A DNA stretch of 64,000 nt from Williamsia sp. 1135 (lineage in GTDB: Bacteria; Actinomycetota; Actinomycetes; Mycobacteriales; Mycobacteriaceae), in assembly GCF_002095395.1 (NCBI RefSeq), contig NZ_MJEI01000100.1:110338-174337 (forward strand), given 5' to 3'. The notes under the pieces are model-generated. The model saw nothing but the letters and a program-made list of their open reading frames with translations. It did no database searches and was not told where the DNA came from. Both the position numbers and the translations under genes were made by a program. Numbering within the stretch: the first letter of the stretch is position 1; every line of letters begins with the position of its first letter. Of this stretch, positions 24,498 through 33,031 are shown one piece after another.

Positions 24498-24597
24498 CGA
24501 CTCGCCGGGTCCATCGACACCCCTGGAACGACGTCCGCGGTTCCTCTGCAGGCGTAAAGGAGTGCGTTTCTGCGGTAGTGCTCGTAGCGTGGAAGGG

Positions 24598-26013
24598 GTG
24601 AGCACACCCCACACCGCGAATATCACCACTGCCCACCCCTCGCCGCGCACCCTCGGGGAGCTGCGCGCGTCGGGTCATGTGCAGCGCAGCGTCAAGGACG
24701 AGATCCGCAACAACCTGCTGACGAAGCTCCGCGCGGGCGACGATCCGTGGCCCGGGATCCTCGGGTTCGAGGCCACCGTCATCCCGCAGCTCGAACGCGC
24801 CTTGCTGGCCGGGCACGACGTCGTCATGCTCGGTGAGCGCGGCCAGGGCAAGACCCGATTGCTGCGCACCATCTCCGGGCTCCTCGACGAGTGGACCCCC
24901 GTCATCGACGGCTCCGAACTCGCCGAGCATCCCTTCGAGCCCATCACCCCGGCATCGATCCGCAAGGCCGCGAACCTGCAGGAAGACCTGCCCATCAGCT
25001 GGTTGCACCGTAGTGAGCGGTACAGCGAGAAGCTTGCGACCCCGGATACCTCGGTGGGCGATCTCGTCGGCGACGTCGACCCGATGAAGGTGGCCGAGGG
25101 GCGCAGTCTCGGCGACCCCGAGACCATCCACTTCGGACTGATCCCTCGGGCACATCGCGGCATTGTCGCCATCAACGAGCTGCCCGATCTCGCCGAGCGG
25201 ATCCAGGTCGCGATGCTCAACGTGATGGAGGAACGCGACATCCAGGTCCGCGGTTACAGCCTGCGGCTGCCGCTCGACGTGGTCCTGATGGCCAGCGCGA
25301 ACCCCGAGGACTACACCAACCGCGGACGGATCATCACCCCGCTCAAGGACCGTTTCGGCGCCGAGATCCGCACTCACTACCCGATCGAACTGGACGACGA
25401 GATCGCGGTCATCGAGCAGGAAGCCGACCTGATGGCGACTGTGCCGACGTTCCTGATCGAGATCATCGCCCGGTTCACCCGGCACGTGCGCGATCATCCG
25501 GCGATCGATCAGCGCTCAGGTGTCTCGGCGCGTTTCGCCATCGCAGGTGCGGAGACCGTCGCGGCTGCGGCGCTGCACCGGTCGGCGGTCCTCGGCGAGG
25601 AGTTCCCGGTGGCGCGGATCGTCGACCTCTCCTCGGTCATCGAGGTGCTGCGTGGCAAGGTCGAGTTCGAATCCGGCGAAGAGGGTCGTGAACTCGAGAT
25701 CCTCGAGCATCTCCTTCGAAAGTCGACGGCGGACACCGTTCGAGCACACCTCGGCGGGGTCGACCTGGCCACACTCGTCACCGCGCTCGAGGCCAGCGAC
25801 CCGATCGTCACCGGTGATCGTGTCTCGGCGTCGCAGCTGCTCAGTTCGATGCCCGAGGGCACGGAGCCGGTGGTCAACAAGATCGCCGAACGCTTCGACA
25901 TCACCGACGAAGGTGAGCGGGCCAGTGCGTTGGAGCTCGCCCTCGAAGGGCTGTTCCTGGCGCGGCGGATCGGCAAAGAGGCCGATGAAGAAGGCCAGAC
26001 CATTTATGGCTAG
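24598..26013 (+). CDS. MoxR / magnesium-chelatase-like AAA+ ATPase (Rv0958-like)
   Basis: Cytoplasmic AAA+ ATPase that works with the VWA protein encoded next, by analogy to ChlI/ChlD and RavA/ViaA pairs, probably remodelling or activating a target protein. It is about 471 aa from GTG 24598; another in-frame GTG lies at 24589. Walker A is GERGQGKTRLLR (about residue 79), Walker B-like IVAINELPDL, and sensor-1 LMASANPEDYTNRGR. No chlorophyll or cobalamin chelatase genes are nearby, so it is not a pigment chelatase. It is followed 30 bp later by its partner; the pair matches Rv0958-Rv0959. Confidence 0.88.
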   Translation: MSTPHTANITTAHPSPRTLGELRASGHVQRSVKDEIRNNLLTKLRAGDDPWPGILGFEATVIPQLERALLAGHDVVMLGERGQGKTRLLRTISGLLDEWTPVIDGSELAEHPFEPITPASIRKAANLQEDLPISWLHRSERYSEKLATPDTSVGDLVGDVDPMKVAEGRSLGDPETIHFGLIPRAHRGIVAINELPDLAERIQVAMLNVMEERDIQVRGYSLRLPLDVVLMASANPEDYTNRGRIITPLKDRFGAEIRTHYPIELDDEIAVIEQEADLMATVPTFLIEIIARFTRHVRDHPAIDQRSGVSARFAIAGAETVAAAALHRSAVLGEEFPVARIVDLSSVIEVLRGKVEFESGEEGRELEILEHLLRKSTADTVRAHLGGVDLATLVTALEASDPIVTGDRVSASQLLSSMPEGTEPVVNKIAERFDITDEGERASALELALEGLFLARRIGKEADEEGQTIYG

Positions 26014-26043
26014 ACACCATTAAATCTTTCGACGGGAAACAAC

Positions 26044-28047
26044 ATGGCCCGCAGTAATTTTCATCGCGCACGGTATCTGCGCTACACCGGCGGACCCGAC
26101 CCGCTCGCGCCGCCGGTCGATCTGCGTGAGGCACTCGACGCCATCGGCGACGACGTGATGGCCGGTGGGTCCCCGCAAGCGGCGATGCGGGAGTACCTGC
26201 GCCGCGGCAGTGACAACATGCGGGGGCTCGACGAGCTCCGGGAGATGGTGAACAAGCGGCGCGAGGAAATCCTCAAGTCGCGCAACCTGAACGGGACCTT
26301 CGAGGAGATCCGTCAGCTTCTCGACGACGCTGTTCTCGACGAGCGCAAGCAGTTGGCGCGCGACCTGGACGACGAGGCCAGGTTCGCCGAGATGCAGATC
26401 CAGAACCTCCCGACCTCGACCGCGCAGGCGGTACAGGATCTCGCGAACTACGACTGGCGCAGCCCCGAGGCCAAGGAGAAGTACGACAAGATCAAAGATC
26501 TCCTGGGTCGGGAACTGCTCGACCAGCGCTTCGCCGGGATGAAGGAAGCCCTCGAAGGGGCGACCGAGGAAGACAAGCAACGCATCACCGACATGCTCAG
26601 GGACCTCAACGAGCTGCTGGCCGCGCACAATCGCGGCGAGGACACCAGCGAGCAGTTCGGCGAGTTCATGGACAAGCACGGTGAGTTCTTTCCGGAGAAC
26701 CCGAAGAACACCGACGAGTTGATCGATTCACTCGCCGCCCGTGCCGCTGCCGCGCAGCAGTTCTACAACTCGTTGTCCGATGAGCAGCGCGCCGAGCTGG
26801 ATCAGTTGTCGCAGCAGGCCTTCGGCTCGCCGGATCTGATGAACCAGCTCGCGCAGATGGATTCGCAACTGCAGCAGGCCCGTCCGGGAATGGGCTGGGG
26901 TGAAGGCCAGGACTTCGAGGGCGGCCAGGGGATGGGTATGGGCGAAGGTGCCGGTGCCCTGCAAGATCTCGCCGAGTTGGAATCGCTGTCAGAGCAACTC
27001 TCGCAACAGTATTCGGGCGCCCATCTCGATGACGTCGACCTCGACGCGCTGGCCCGCCAGCTCGGTGCCGATGCAGCAGTGGACGCCAGGACCCTGTCCG
27101 AGCTGGAAAAGGCACTCAAAGAGCAGGGGCTGCTCGAAAAGGGCAGCGACGGCCAATTGCGGCTGTCGCCCAAGGCGATGCGGCAGCTGGGGCAGTCGAT
27201 TTTCAAGGATGTGGCAGAGCAGCTCTCTGGTCGTGGCGGCGATCGTCAGACACGACGGTCGGGACAGGCGGGGGAGCCGACGGGCTCTTCTCGTGAGTGG
27301 GAGTTCGGCGACACCGAACCGTGGGATGTCACCCGAACGGTCTCGAATGCGGTGTTGCGCACCATTTCCGAAGATCCGGACAAGCTGCACGCCGGCAACG
27401 GGATGCTCCGCGACGGCGTGCGAATCAACGTTCGCGACGTGGAGGTCGGGGAGACCGAGGCCAGGAGCCAGGCGGCGGTCGCCCTGCTGGTGGACACCTC
27501 GTTCTCGATGTGGCTGGAGAATCGCTGGACGCCGATGAAGCGAACGGCGATGGCGCTCAACCACCTGATCTCCACCCGGTTCCGGTCCGATGAGCTCGAA
27601 CTGATCTCGTTCGGGCACTACGCCCGCACCCTGGAGATGAGTGAGCTGATCGGCCTCGACGGCATGCGGCAACAGGGCACCAACCTGCATCACGCACTGC
27701 TGCTGGCGCAGCGGCATTTTCGGAAACACCCGAACGCCCAACCGGTGGTGCTGATCGTCACCGACGGCGAGCCAACCGCTCATTTGCTGCCGGGTGGTGA
27801 GCCGTTCTTCTACTACCCGCCGCATCCGGCGACGCTCGGAGCGACCGTCCGGGAGTTGGACAACGTGGCCAGGATGGGCGCTCAGGTCAGTATTTTCCGG
27901 CTCGGCGACGACCCGGGCCTGGTGCAGTTCGTCGACCAGATGGCCCGCAGGGTCTCGGGGCGCGTGGTGGCCCCTGATCTCGACGGTCTCGGTGCGGCGG
28001 TGGTCGGTGACTACCTCGGTGGCAAACGTCGTCGCGGCCGGCGCTGA
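26044..28047 (+). CDS. VWA-domain protein, partner of the AAA+ ATPase (Rv0959-like)
   Basis: A 667-aa soluble protein with a C-terminal von Willebrand factor A domain. The metal-site motif DTSFS is at about residue 484, with later TNLHHALL and IVTDGEPTAH completing the MIDAS. The N-terminal ~400 residues are helical and charged, rich in Gln, with a short Gly/Met stretch (GMGWGEGQDFEGGQGMGMGEG). It resembles ViaA/CoxE-type adaptors that recruit a MoxR ATPase to substrate. ATG 26044 follows the ATPase stop by 30 bp, so co-transcription is likely. The target is unknown. Confidence 0.87.
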   Translation: MARSNFHRARYLRYTGGPDPLAPPVDLREALDAIGDDVMAGGSPQAAMREYLRRGSDNMRGLDELREMVNKRREEILKSRNLNGTFEEIRQLLDDAVLDERKQLARDLDDEARFAEMQIQNLPTSTAQAVQDLANYDWRSPEAKEKYDKIKDLLGRELLDQRFAGMKEALEGATEEDKQRITDMLRDLNELLAAHNRGEDTSEQFGEFMDKHGEFFPENPKNTDELIDSLAARAAAAQQFYNSLSDEQRAELDQLSQQAFGSPDLMNQLAQMDSQLQQARPGMGWGEGQDFEGGQGMGMGEGAGALQDLAELESLSEQLSQQYSGAHLDDVDLDALARQLGADAAVDARTLSELEKALKEQGLLEKGSDGQLRLSPKAMRQLGQSIFKDVAEQLSGRGGDRQTRRSGQAGEPTGSSREWEFGDTEPWDVTRTVSNAVLRTISEDPDKLHAGNGMLRDGVRINVRDVEVGETEARSQAAVALLVDTSFSMWLENRWTPMKRTAMALNHLISTRFRSDELELISFGHYARTLEMSELIGLDGMRQQGTNLHHALLLAQRHFRKHPNAQPVVLIVTDGEPTAHLLPGGEPFFYYPPHPATLGATVRELDNVARMGAQVSIFRLGDDPGLVQFVDQMARRVSGRVVAPDLDGLGAAVVGDYLGGKRRRGRR

Positions 28048-28137
28048 CCCGCGTGCGGATGGGGAGTCGGTCTCTAGTCCTGAAGTAGGGGGTCGGCACT
28101 CCGTCCGGAGTTGGATGCACAAACGGGCTGCACACCA

Positions 28138-28150
28138 TACTGTTCAGGCA
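28138..28150 (+). promoter_or_regulatory. Possible -10 box giving a leaderless desaturase mRNA
   Basis: TACTGT (28138-28143) ends 6 bp before ATG 28150, and no ribosome site precedes that ATG. This spacing would put the transcript start on the A of ATG, as in the many leaderless mRNAs of mycobacteria. Confidence 0.35.
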
Positions 28151-29196
28151 TGGATGCGACCCGGAACGATCAGGTTCGACTGTATGCCGACCTTCTTTCC
28201 GAGGTAAAAGCCCTTGGCCTGCTGGAACGCAGGATCGGCTGGTACGCGGGCAGGCTCGCGTTGCTGCTCGGCGCGTTTCTCGCCACGTTCGGTGTGGTCT
28301 TCGCACTCGGTTCGAGTTGGTGGCAACTTGCAATTGCTCCAGTATTCGGAATCTTGTTCACCCAGACGGCATTTCTGTCGCACGACAGCGCCCACAAGCA
28401 GGTGTTCGCCTCGGGCAAGGCGAACGAGTGGGCCGCCCGACTCATCGGCAACCTGATCGTGGGTCTCGGATACGGCTGGTGGCAGGGCAAACATTCCAAG
28501 CATCACGCGAATCCGAACAAGATCGGCAAGGACGGCGACATCGCGACCGGCGCGCTGATGTTCGTGCCCGAAGATTTCGAGGACACCGGCGGCCTCAAGG
28601 GTTGGATTCGGGCCCACCAGGGCTGGCTGTTCTTCCCGATGCTCACCCTCGAAGGGGTGAACCTGCACTTCGAGTCCCTGAAAGTGCTTTTCGACGGCAC
28701 CCGACCGAGTCGGCGCCGCCTCGAGCTTGCGCTGCTCTCGATCCGGTTGATCGGTTTCCCGGTGCTCGTGTTCAGCGCGATGGGCTGGGGCGTCGGCGCG
28801 GTGTTCCTCATCGTTCAGTCGGTGGTCTTTGGGCTCTACATGGGCGCCAGTTTCGCCCCCAATCACAAGGGCATGCCCATTGTGCCGAAAGACGTTCGGG
28901 TGAACTTTTTCGAGCGTCAGGTCCGTACCTCCCGCAACGTCCGCGGTGGTCGGGCGATGGACTGGGCGATGGGTGGACTGAATCTGCAGATCGAGCACCA
29001 TCTGTTCCCGAGCATGCCGAGTGCGAGCCTGCGGCAGGCCCGGCCGCTCGTCCGCCGTTACTGCTTGGAGAACGACGTTCCTTACACCGAAGCGGGCTTG
29101 GTCGAGTCGTACGGCATCGTCATCAAGTACCTCAACCGGGTGGGCATGGGATTTGCCGATCCGTTCGAGTGCCCGTTTGTCGCGGCGTATCGCTGA
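28150..29196 (+). CDS. Membrane fatty acid desaturase
   Basis: An integral-membrane di-iron desaturase of 348 aa. All three histidine boxes are present: HDSAHK (about residue 78), HSKHH (about 116) and QIEHHLFP (near residue 285). Hydrophobic pairs surround them (LLLGAFLATFGVVFALG, FLIVQSVVFGLYMGAS). A start at TTG 28111 is possible but ATG 28150 gives the normal N-terminus. The HxxxH-HxxHH-QxxHH pattern is that of acyl-lipid or sphingolipid-like front-end desaturases. Electrons would come from a ferredoxin or oxidoreductase; none is encoded beside it. It likely adjusts membrane fluidity. Confidence 0.88.
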   Translation: MDATRNDQVRLYADLLSEVKALGLLERRIGWYAGRLALLLGAFLATFGVVFALGSSWWQLAIAPVFGILFTQTAFLSHDSAHKQVFASGKANEWAARLIGNLIVGLGYGWWQGKHSKHHANPNKIGKDGDIATGALMFVPEDFEDTGGLKGWIRAHQGWLFFPMLTLEGVNLHFESLKVLFDGTRPSRRRLELALLSIRLIGFPVLVFSAMGWGVGAVFLIVQSVVFGLYMGASFAPNHKGMPIVPKDVRVNFFERQVRTSRNVRGGRAMDWAMGGLNLQIEHHLFPSMPSASLRQARPLVRRYCLENDVPYTEAGLVESYGIVIKYLNRVGMGFADPFECPFVAAYR

Positions 29197-29234
29197 CACT
29201 GCTCTGACACCTCGGGTGGCGCCGTGGGGCGTCG

Positions 29235-29885
29235 TTATTTGTCGAGCGAAGTCTTCCCCTGACCATGCGGACTTCGGCGCACCACTTCGACCCCGCCCAT
29301 GATTGCGAGCCCACTCACGGTGATCGTTGGAGCACCGGGGACACCTTTACCCTCGGCGTTGCGGCTGCCGCTGAAACCGCCCATGATGCCCATCCCGGTG
29401 ATTCGCACCGTCGCATCGTGGGGCACGACGATCTCGATGCCGCCCATGATCGCGTTCGCGCGGATTGTCAGCTGATCGGACGTGAACTCGGCGTCGCGCA
29501 GATCGATCTCGACGCCGCCCATCAGAGCAAAGGCGTTGAGATGCTCGCCGACGGCGACCCGACCCTTCAGTTCTGAACCACTCATCACGGCCACGCGACT
29601 GGTGATCACCTCGACGCCGGCGGACGCTTGATTCACCCGCCGCGAAGTCGCGACCGCTGCTGTGGTCAGCTGATTGACGGGCAGATCGTCGGTGAGCGAA
29701 TCGAGTTCGCCGAAAGTCTTGGCCGCGACGGCTTTACCGGCCCGTTCCTCGTACTCGACCGGACTCAGATGGCCTTGGCTCATCGCCGAGGACAGGATCT
29801 GGTGAACGAAGTCGCGGTCACTGTCGCTCGCACGCAGGCGGCTGCGGCCCTGGTCAGGGTCTTCAGAAGGAATCAGGTCACTCAC
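29235..29885 (-). CDS. DUF1707 / LiaF-like C-terminal domain protein
   Basis: A 216-aa soluble protein. The N-terminal DUF1707 (SHOCT-like) domain shows RASDSDRDFVHQILSSAMSQ and GHLSPVEYEERAGKAVAAKT. The C-terminal half has the repetitive MGG motif of cell-wall-active-antibiotic-response proteins (ALMGGVEIDLRDAEF, AIMGGIEIVVP, GIMGGFSG, AIMGGVEV), which form a beta-helix. GTG start at 29885. Such proteins are common in actinobacteria and may sense envelope state, but no sensor kinase is adjacent. It converges with the desaturase gene. Confidence 0.8.
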   Translation of the reverse strand: MSDLIPSEDPDQGRSRLRASDSDRDFVHQILSSAMSQGHLSPVEYEERAGKAVAAKTFGELDSLTDDLPVNQLTTAAVATSRRVNQASAGVEVITSRVAVMSGSELKGRVAVGEHLNAFALMGGVEIDLRDAEFTSDQLTIRANAIMGGIEIVVPHDATVRITGMGIMGGFSGSRNAEGKGVPGAPTITVSGLAIMGGVEVVRRSPHGQGKTSLDK

Positions 29886-30033
29886 CCTTGTGAGGTTAGC
29901 CGCTGACCGTCGGTCGCGACCATAAGCCAGGGCTTCCCTCGCACATCAGGGTCATGTCTGGGTTCGGTGACCATTCGCGCTGCCTGGGAGTCGGCGCCGG
30001 GATATCGTTTCTCATTCGAGACCGGAGGACCCG

Positions 30034-31200
30034 ATGCCGTTGTTCCGCCTGCCCAGAGTTCTGTCAGCCGTCGCCATCTCGGCGGCGGTGGCGGTCGGTC
30101 TGTCGATCACCGCCGCCCCGGCTGCTGCCGAACTCAACCTTCCTGCCGCCGTCGACGACGTGATTCTGGATGCGGTCGGCGACGGCAATCTGCGTTCGGC
30201 GATCGTGCAGGTTCGGGTGGATGGCAAGGTCGTCGCCGATCTCGCGTTCGGCGGGGCTGCGCCGGGAGTGCCTGCGACCACCCGAGACCACTTCCGCAAC
30301 GGGGCCATCGCGATCACGTACACGGGCGCGCTGCTGGTCGAACTGGAGAAGAGGGGCATCGTCGGCTTCGATGAGTCGATCTCGAAGTGGCGTCCCGATC
30401 TGCCGTACGCCGACAAGGTGACGCCCCGCCAGCTCGCATCGATGACCGCCGGCTACCCGGACTATGTGACCGATGAGTCGTTCACCGAGCAGAACCTCGC
30501 CGACGTCTACAAGAACTGGACGCCCGAGGAGCTGCTGTCGTTCTCGTTCGCACAGGAACGCACCTTCGAACCCGGGACGGAGTTCGGCTACTCGCACAGC
30601 AACTACGTGATCCTGGGTCTGGTGCTCGAAAAGGCCACCGGTACGCCGCTCGCCGAACTGCTGCGCACCTACATCTCGAACCCGCTCGGACTCACCGAGA
30701 CTGTGTCGAATCAGGGACCCGCGATCCCGGCGCCGGCACTGCACGGGTTCAGCACCGATCGCGGTGCATATGAGGACACCATCGACTGGAGTCCTTCGTG
30801 GACCATCGCAAACGGCTCCGTGCAGACGACCACCATCGACGACGCCGCTTCGAGTTTCGATGCGCTGCTGGGCTCGTCACGGTTCCTTGGTGAGAACGGT
30901 TACCGCGAGCTCACCGATCAGGGGCTGGCCGGCCTACCGTTCGGCCCTGCCACTCTGACGACTGCGCGTTCGTACGGTCTCGGTGTGTTCATCAACAACG
31001 ACTGGTTTTACGCCAATCCGTTTTTCAACGGGTACACCTCGACGGTCCTGACGTTGCCGGCCCACCGTTCGAAGATCGGCACCGTGACCATCGCCGTCGC
31101 CGCGACGCCCACCGATCAGGGGACGCAGGAGGGCAACATCGCGTACCCGCTTGCCACCGACATCGCGGCTTTGATCGCACCGGATCATCCGATCGCCTAG
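30034..31200 (+). CDS. Secreted beta-lactamase-fold protein lacking the catalytic SxxK
   Basis: A 388-aa exported protein. Residues ~1-33 form a Sec signal peptide ending near APAAAE. The serine beta-lactamase/class C fold is recognisable from TPRQLASMTAGYPDYV, EPGTEFGYSHSNYVILGLVLE, and LTETVSNQGPAIPAPALHGF. At the place of the nucleophile motif (usually GSxxKxxTA), the sequence is NGAIAITYTGALL, so Ser becomes Ala91 and Lys becomes Ile94. The protein is therefore probably not a hydrolase and may be a binding or scaffolding pseudo-enzyme. ATG 30034 follows a GGAGG site (30025-30029). Its neighbour on the right is convergent. Confidence 0.82.
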   Translation: MPLFRLPRVLSAVAISAAVAVGLSITAAPAAAELNLPAAVDDVILDAVGDGNLRSAIVQVRVDGKVVADLAFGGAAPGVPATTRDHFRNGAIAITYTGALLVELEKRGIVGFDESISKWRPDLPYADKVTPRQLASMTAGYPDYVTDESFTEQNLADVYKNWTPEELLSFSFAQERTFEPGTEFGYSHSNYVILGLVLEKATGTPLAELLRTYISNPLGLTETVSNQGPAIPAPALHGFSTDRGAYEDTIDWSPSWTIANGSVQTTTIDDAASSFDALLGSSRFLGENGYRELTDQGLAGLPFGPATLTTARSYGLGVFINNDWFYANPFFNGYTSTVLTLPAHRSKIGTVTIAVAATPTDQGTQEGNIAYPLATDIAALIAPDHPIA

Positions 31201-31203
31201 CGA

Positions 31204-32154
31204 CTAGGCAAGCAGGAATGCGATCAGCGCGATCGCCGGTATCGCGATCAGCGTCGTGACCAGCGCCGAATCTCTCGCGAGGACAACACCGCGCTGGTAG
31301 CGCGTGGCGTAGACCAGGACGTTCTGGGCGGTCGGCAGTGCGGCGATCACAACGAGGGCGAACAGTTCGTGGCCGGTGGCACCGAAGGCGAATCGGGCGA
31401 GGAAGTACACCAGTACCGGCTGGACGACCATCTTCAGGAAGGCCGCGAGCGCGACGTCGCGGCGGGGGCTCTGTCCCTTCTGCAACACGCTGACGCCGGT
31501 CAGTGACAACCCGAACACCAGGAGTGCCCCTGGGACCGAGGCGTTGCCGAGCATGTCGAACGGCTCCATCACTGCCTCGGGCAGGGTGACCCCGATGATG
31601 GAGATCACCAGACCGGCCGCTCCGCCCAGCACGATGGGGTTGGTGAACGGGGTCACCACGGTGTCGCGGAACGATATTCGACGGGTGACGCCGTCGGAAT
31701 CGGTACGTCCCACTGCGGTGAGGTCGAGGGCGGTCAGCGCCAGCGGCGAGTAGACCATGATTTGAAACAGCAGCAGCGGCGCCACGAACGAGGCGTCGTC
31801 GAGAACGAAGATCGCGATCGGGATTCCCAGGTTCGCGCTGTTCACGTACGACGCCGACAGCGCGCCGATGGTCGCCTCGGGGACCTGCCGTTTCAGCAGC
31901 CACCGGGCGATCACGAAGTAGATCGCGCCGATCAGCAACGCACTGCCACCGGCGACCACCAGCGTCGTCGAGAAGACATCGGCGAGGTCGGCCTTGGCCA
32001 GTGAGGAGAACAGCAGTGCGGGAGTGCAGACGAAAAACACCAAGCGGGACAACACTATTACCGCACCAGGGCCGAGAGCTTCGGTGCGGCCGAGGATGAA
32101 TCCCACGAAGACCACGATGAAGATCACCGTGAAGCCCTGGATGACGCCTGACAC
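31204..32154 (-). CDS. AEC family (auxin-efflux-carrier-like) transporter
   Basis: A 316-aa inner-membrane transporter with about ten hydrophobic segments in two inverted halves (first IQGFTVIFIVVFVGFILG, last LVTTLIAIPAIALIAFLLA). Features of the AEC family are RLVFFVCTPALLFSSLAKAD, YVNSANLGIPIAIFVL and IAALPTAQNVLVYATRYQRG. Members export small organic acids such as malate or malonate; the substrate here is unknown. The start is TTG or GTG near 32154, not firmly fixed. Convergent with the upstream pseudo-hydrolase gene. Confidence 0.82.
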   Translation of the reverse strand: MSGVIQGFTVIFIVVFVGFILGRTEALGPGAVIVLSRLVFFVCTPALLFSSLAKADLADVFSTTLVVAGGSALLIGAIYFVIARWLLKRQVPEATIGALSASYVNSANLGIPIAIFVLDDASFVAPLLLFQIMVYSPLALTALDLTAVGRTDSDGVTRRISFRDTVVTPFTNPIVLGGAAGLVISIIGVTLPEAVMEPFDMLGNASVPGALLVFGLSLTGVSVLQKGQSPRRDVALAAFLKMVVQPVLVYFLARFAFGATGHELFALVVIAALPTAQNVLVYATRYQRGVVLARDSALVTTLIAIPAIALIAFLLA

Positions 32155-32173
32155 CTGAGCAGTCTAGGTACAC

Positions 32174-32238
32174 CCGATGATGGGTTGTTTTGGCGGGTCC
32201 CACCTGGGGTTTCGTTCGCCAGAACAACCCATCATCGG
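32174..32238 (-). repeat. 65-bp palindromic element, copy B
   Basis: The outer arms CCGATGATGGGTTGTT (32174-32189) and AACAACCCATCATCGG (32223-32238) are perfectly complementary over 16 bp. The core reads as copy A on the opposite strand, including CCCACCTGGGG in place of CCCCAGGTGGG. It lies between the AEC transporter and the small regulator, and its right edge covers the last 7 bases of the regulator gene. Confidence 0.8.
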
Positions 32239-32519
32239 GGGTCGAGGAGGGCGCGTAGGGCAGCGCGATGGGTCTCATACGCTTTCGTGCCTGCGGTGGT
32301 GGGTTTGTAGGTGGTCGACGCACCCCGCCCCCGACCGTCTTTCGATGCGCGTACGTACCCCGCCGATTCCAGCGCCGACATCTGCTTCGACAGATCGGAA
32401 TCAGCCAGTCCCAGGTGTTCCTTGAGGAAACGGAAGGACGTCGACGAGCTGTTGACGAGAATGGCCATGGCCGCCAACCGCTTCGGGGCGTGTATGACCG
32501 GGTCGAGGCCGTCGATCAT
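32232..32519 (-). CDS. Small winged-helix transcriptional regulator
   Basis: A 95-aa single-domain wHTH protein: DPVIHAPKRLAAMAILVN opens the domain. FLKEHLGLADSDLSKQMSAL is the helix-turn-helix, and GYVRASKDGRGRGASTTYKP the beta-wing. It is of the type paired with small membrane proteins in actinobacteria (MarR/ArsR-like, DNA-binding only). ATG 32519 overlaps the stop of the membrane-protein gene (ATGA), so the two are translated together. Palindromic sites upstream of the operon (32996-33029 and around 32973-32989) are likely its targets. The last codons lie within palindromic element B. Confidence 0.82.
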   Translation of the reverse strand: MIDGLDPVIHAPKRLAAMAILVNSSSTSFRFLKEHLGLADSDLSKQMSALESAGYVRASKDGRGRGASTTYKPTTAGTKAYETHRAALRALLDPR

Positions 32520-32980
32520 GTCAGGCGGGCCCGGACCGCGTCTGCTGCGCGAGCGTATCTCTTCTCGTAGATCACCAGGCCGCAAGTGATCAGGACAAAC
32601 GCGACGACGGCAGCTGTCAGGACGCCACCGAGCCACCACGCGACGGCGACCACCACCGTAACGATCGGCAGCGCCAGGAAGTAGTTCCGCCACTCGACCC
32701 CGATCTCCGCCGGAGGTGAGCCCCGCCCGGGCTGAGGCAGCGAGCCATGGCGACGCTGCATCCAGGTGACGAAGACGATCTCGGCGATGATCAACACGAC
32801 GAGCGTTCCGACGAACAGCGGGATGCTCTCTCGCCACCAGCCGAAGTCACCGATCATTCCTGCGGCCCACGCACCGATGACGGGGTAGTACCACCAGGGC
32901 GTCGGCGGATAGTCGAGGTAGGGGGCGGCCTCGGCCCGTTCCGCCAACCTGAGTAGCTCTCGTGCCTCATCGCTTTCCAT
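32516..32980 (-). CDS. Four-helix membrane protein co-transcribed with the regulator
   Basis: A 154-aa integral membrane protein with four hydrophobic segments: PWWYYPVIGAWAAGMIGDFG, SIPLFVGTLVVLIIAEIVFV, YFLALPIVTVVVAVAWWLGG and LTAAVVAFVLITCGLVIYE. The frame opens at a TTG at 33016, but ATG 32980 (MESDEARELLRL) gives the natural N-terminus; no ribosome site precedes it. Function unknown. Proteins of this kind are often controlled by the partner regulator, which here follows with an ATGA overlap. Confidence 0.75.
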   Translation of the reverse strand: MESDEARELLRLAERAEAAPYLDYPPTPWWYYPVIGAWAAGMIGDFGWWRESIPLFVGTLVVLIIAEIVFVTWMQRRHGSLPQPGRGSPPAEIGVEWRNYFLALPIVTVVVAVAWWLGGVLTAAVVAFVLITCGLVIYEKRYARAADAVRARLT

Positions 32981-32995
32981 GATGGAAAGTTTAAG

Positions 32996-33029
32996 GATCA
33001 CTTTCCACTTATGCAAGCAGAAAGTGATC
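32996..33029. promoter_or_regulatory. Palindrome upstream of the membrane protein/regulator operon
   Basis: GATCACTTTC (32996-33005) and GAAAGTGATC (33020-33029) are perfect 10-bp arms with a 14-bp spacer. A second CTTTCCAT/ATGGAAAG palindrome covers the downstream start codon (32973-32989). The shared CTTTC/GAAAG core suggests two sites for one regulator, probably the co-transcribed wHTH protein. Confidence 0.5.
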
Positions 33030-33031
33030 GA

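Noticed and set aside
24598..28047. Magnesium chelatase for chlorophyll or cobaltochelatase
   Set aside because: No tetrapyrrole genes nearby; MoxR/VWA pairs of this type occur in non-photosynthetic actinobacteria.
26989..28122. 377-aa minus-strand frame opposite the VWA gene
   Set aside because: Shadow frame; the VWA domain is clear on the plus strand.
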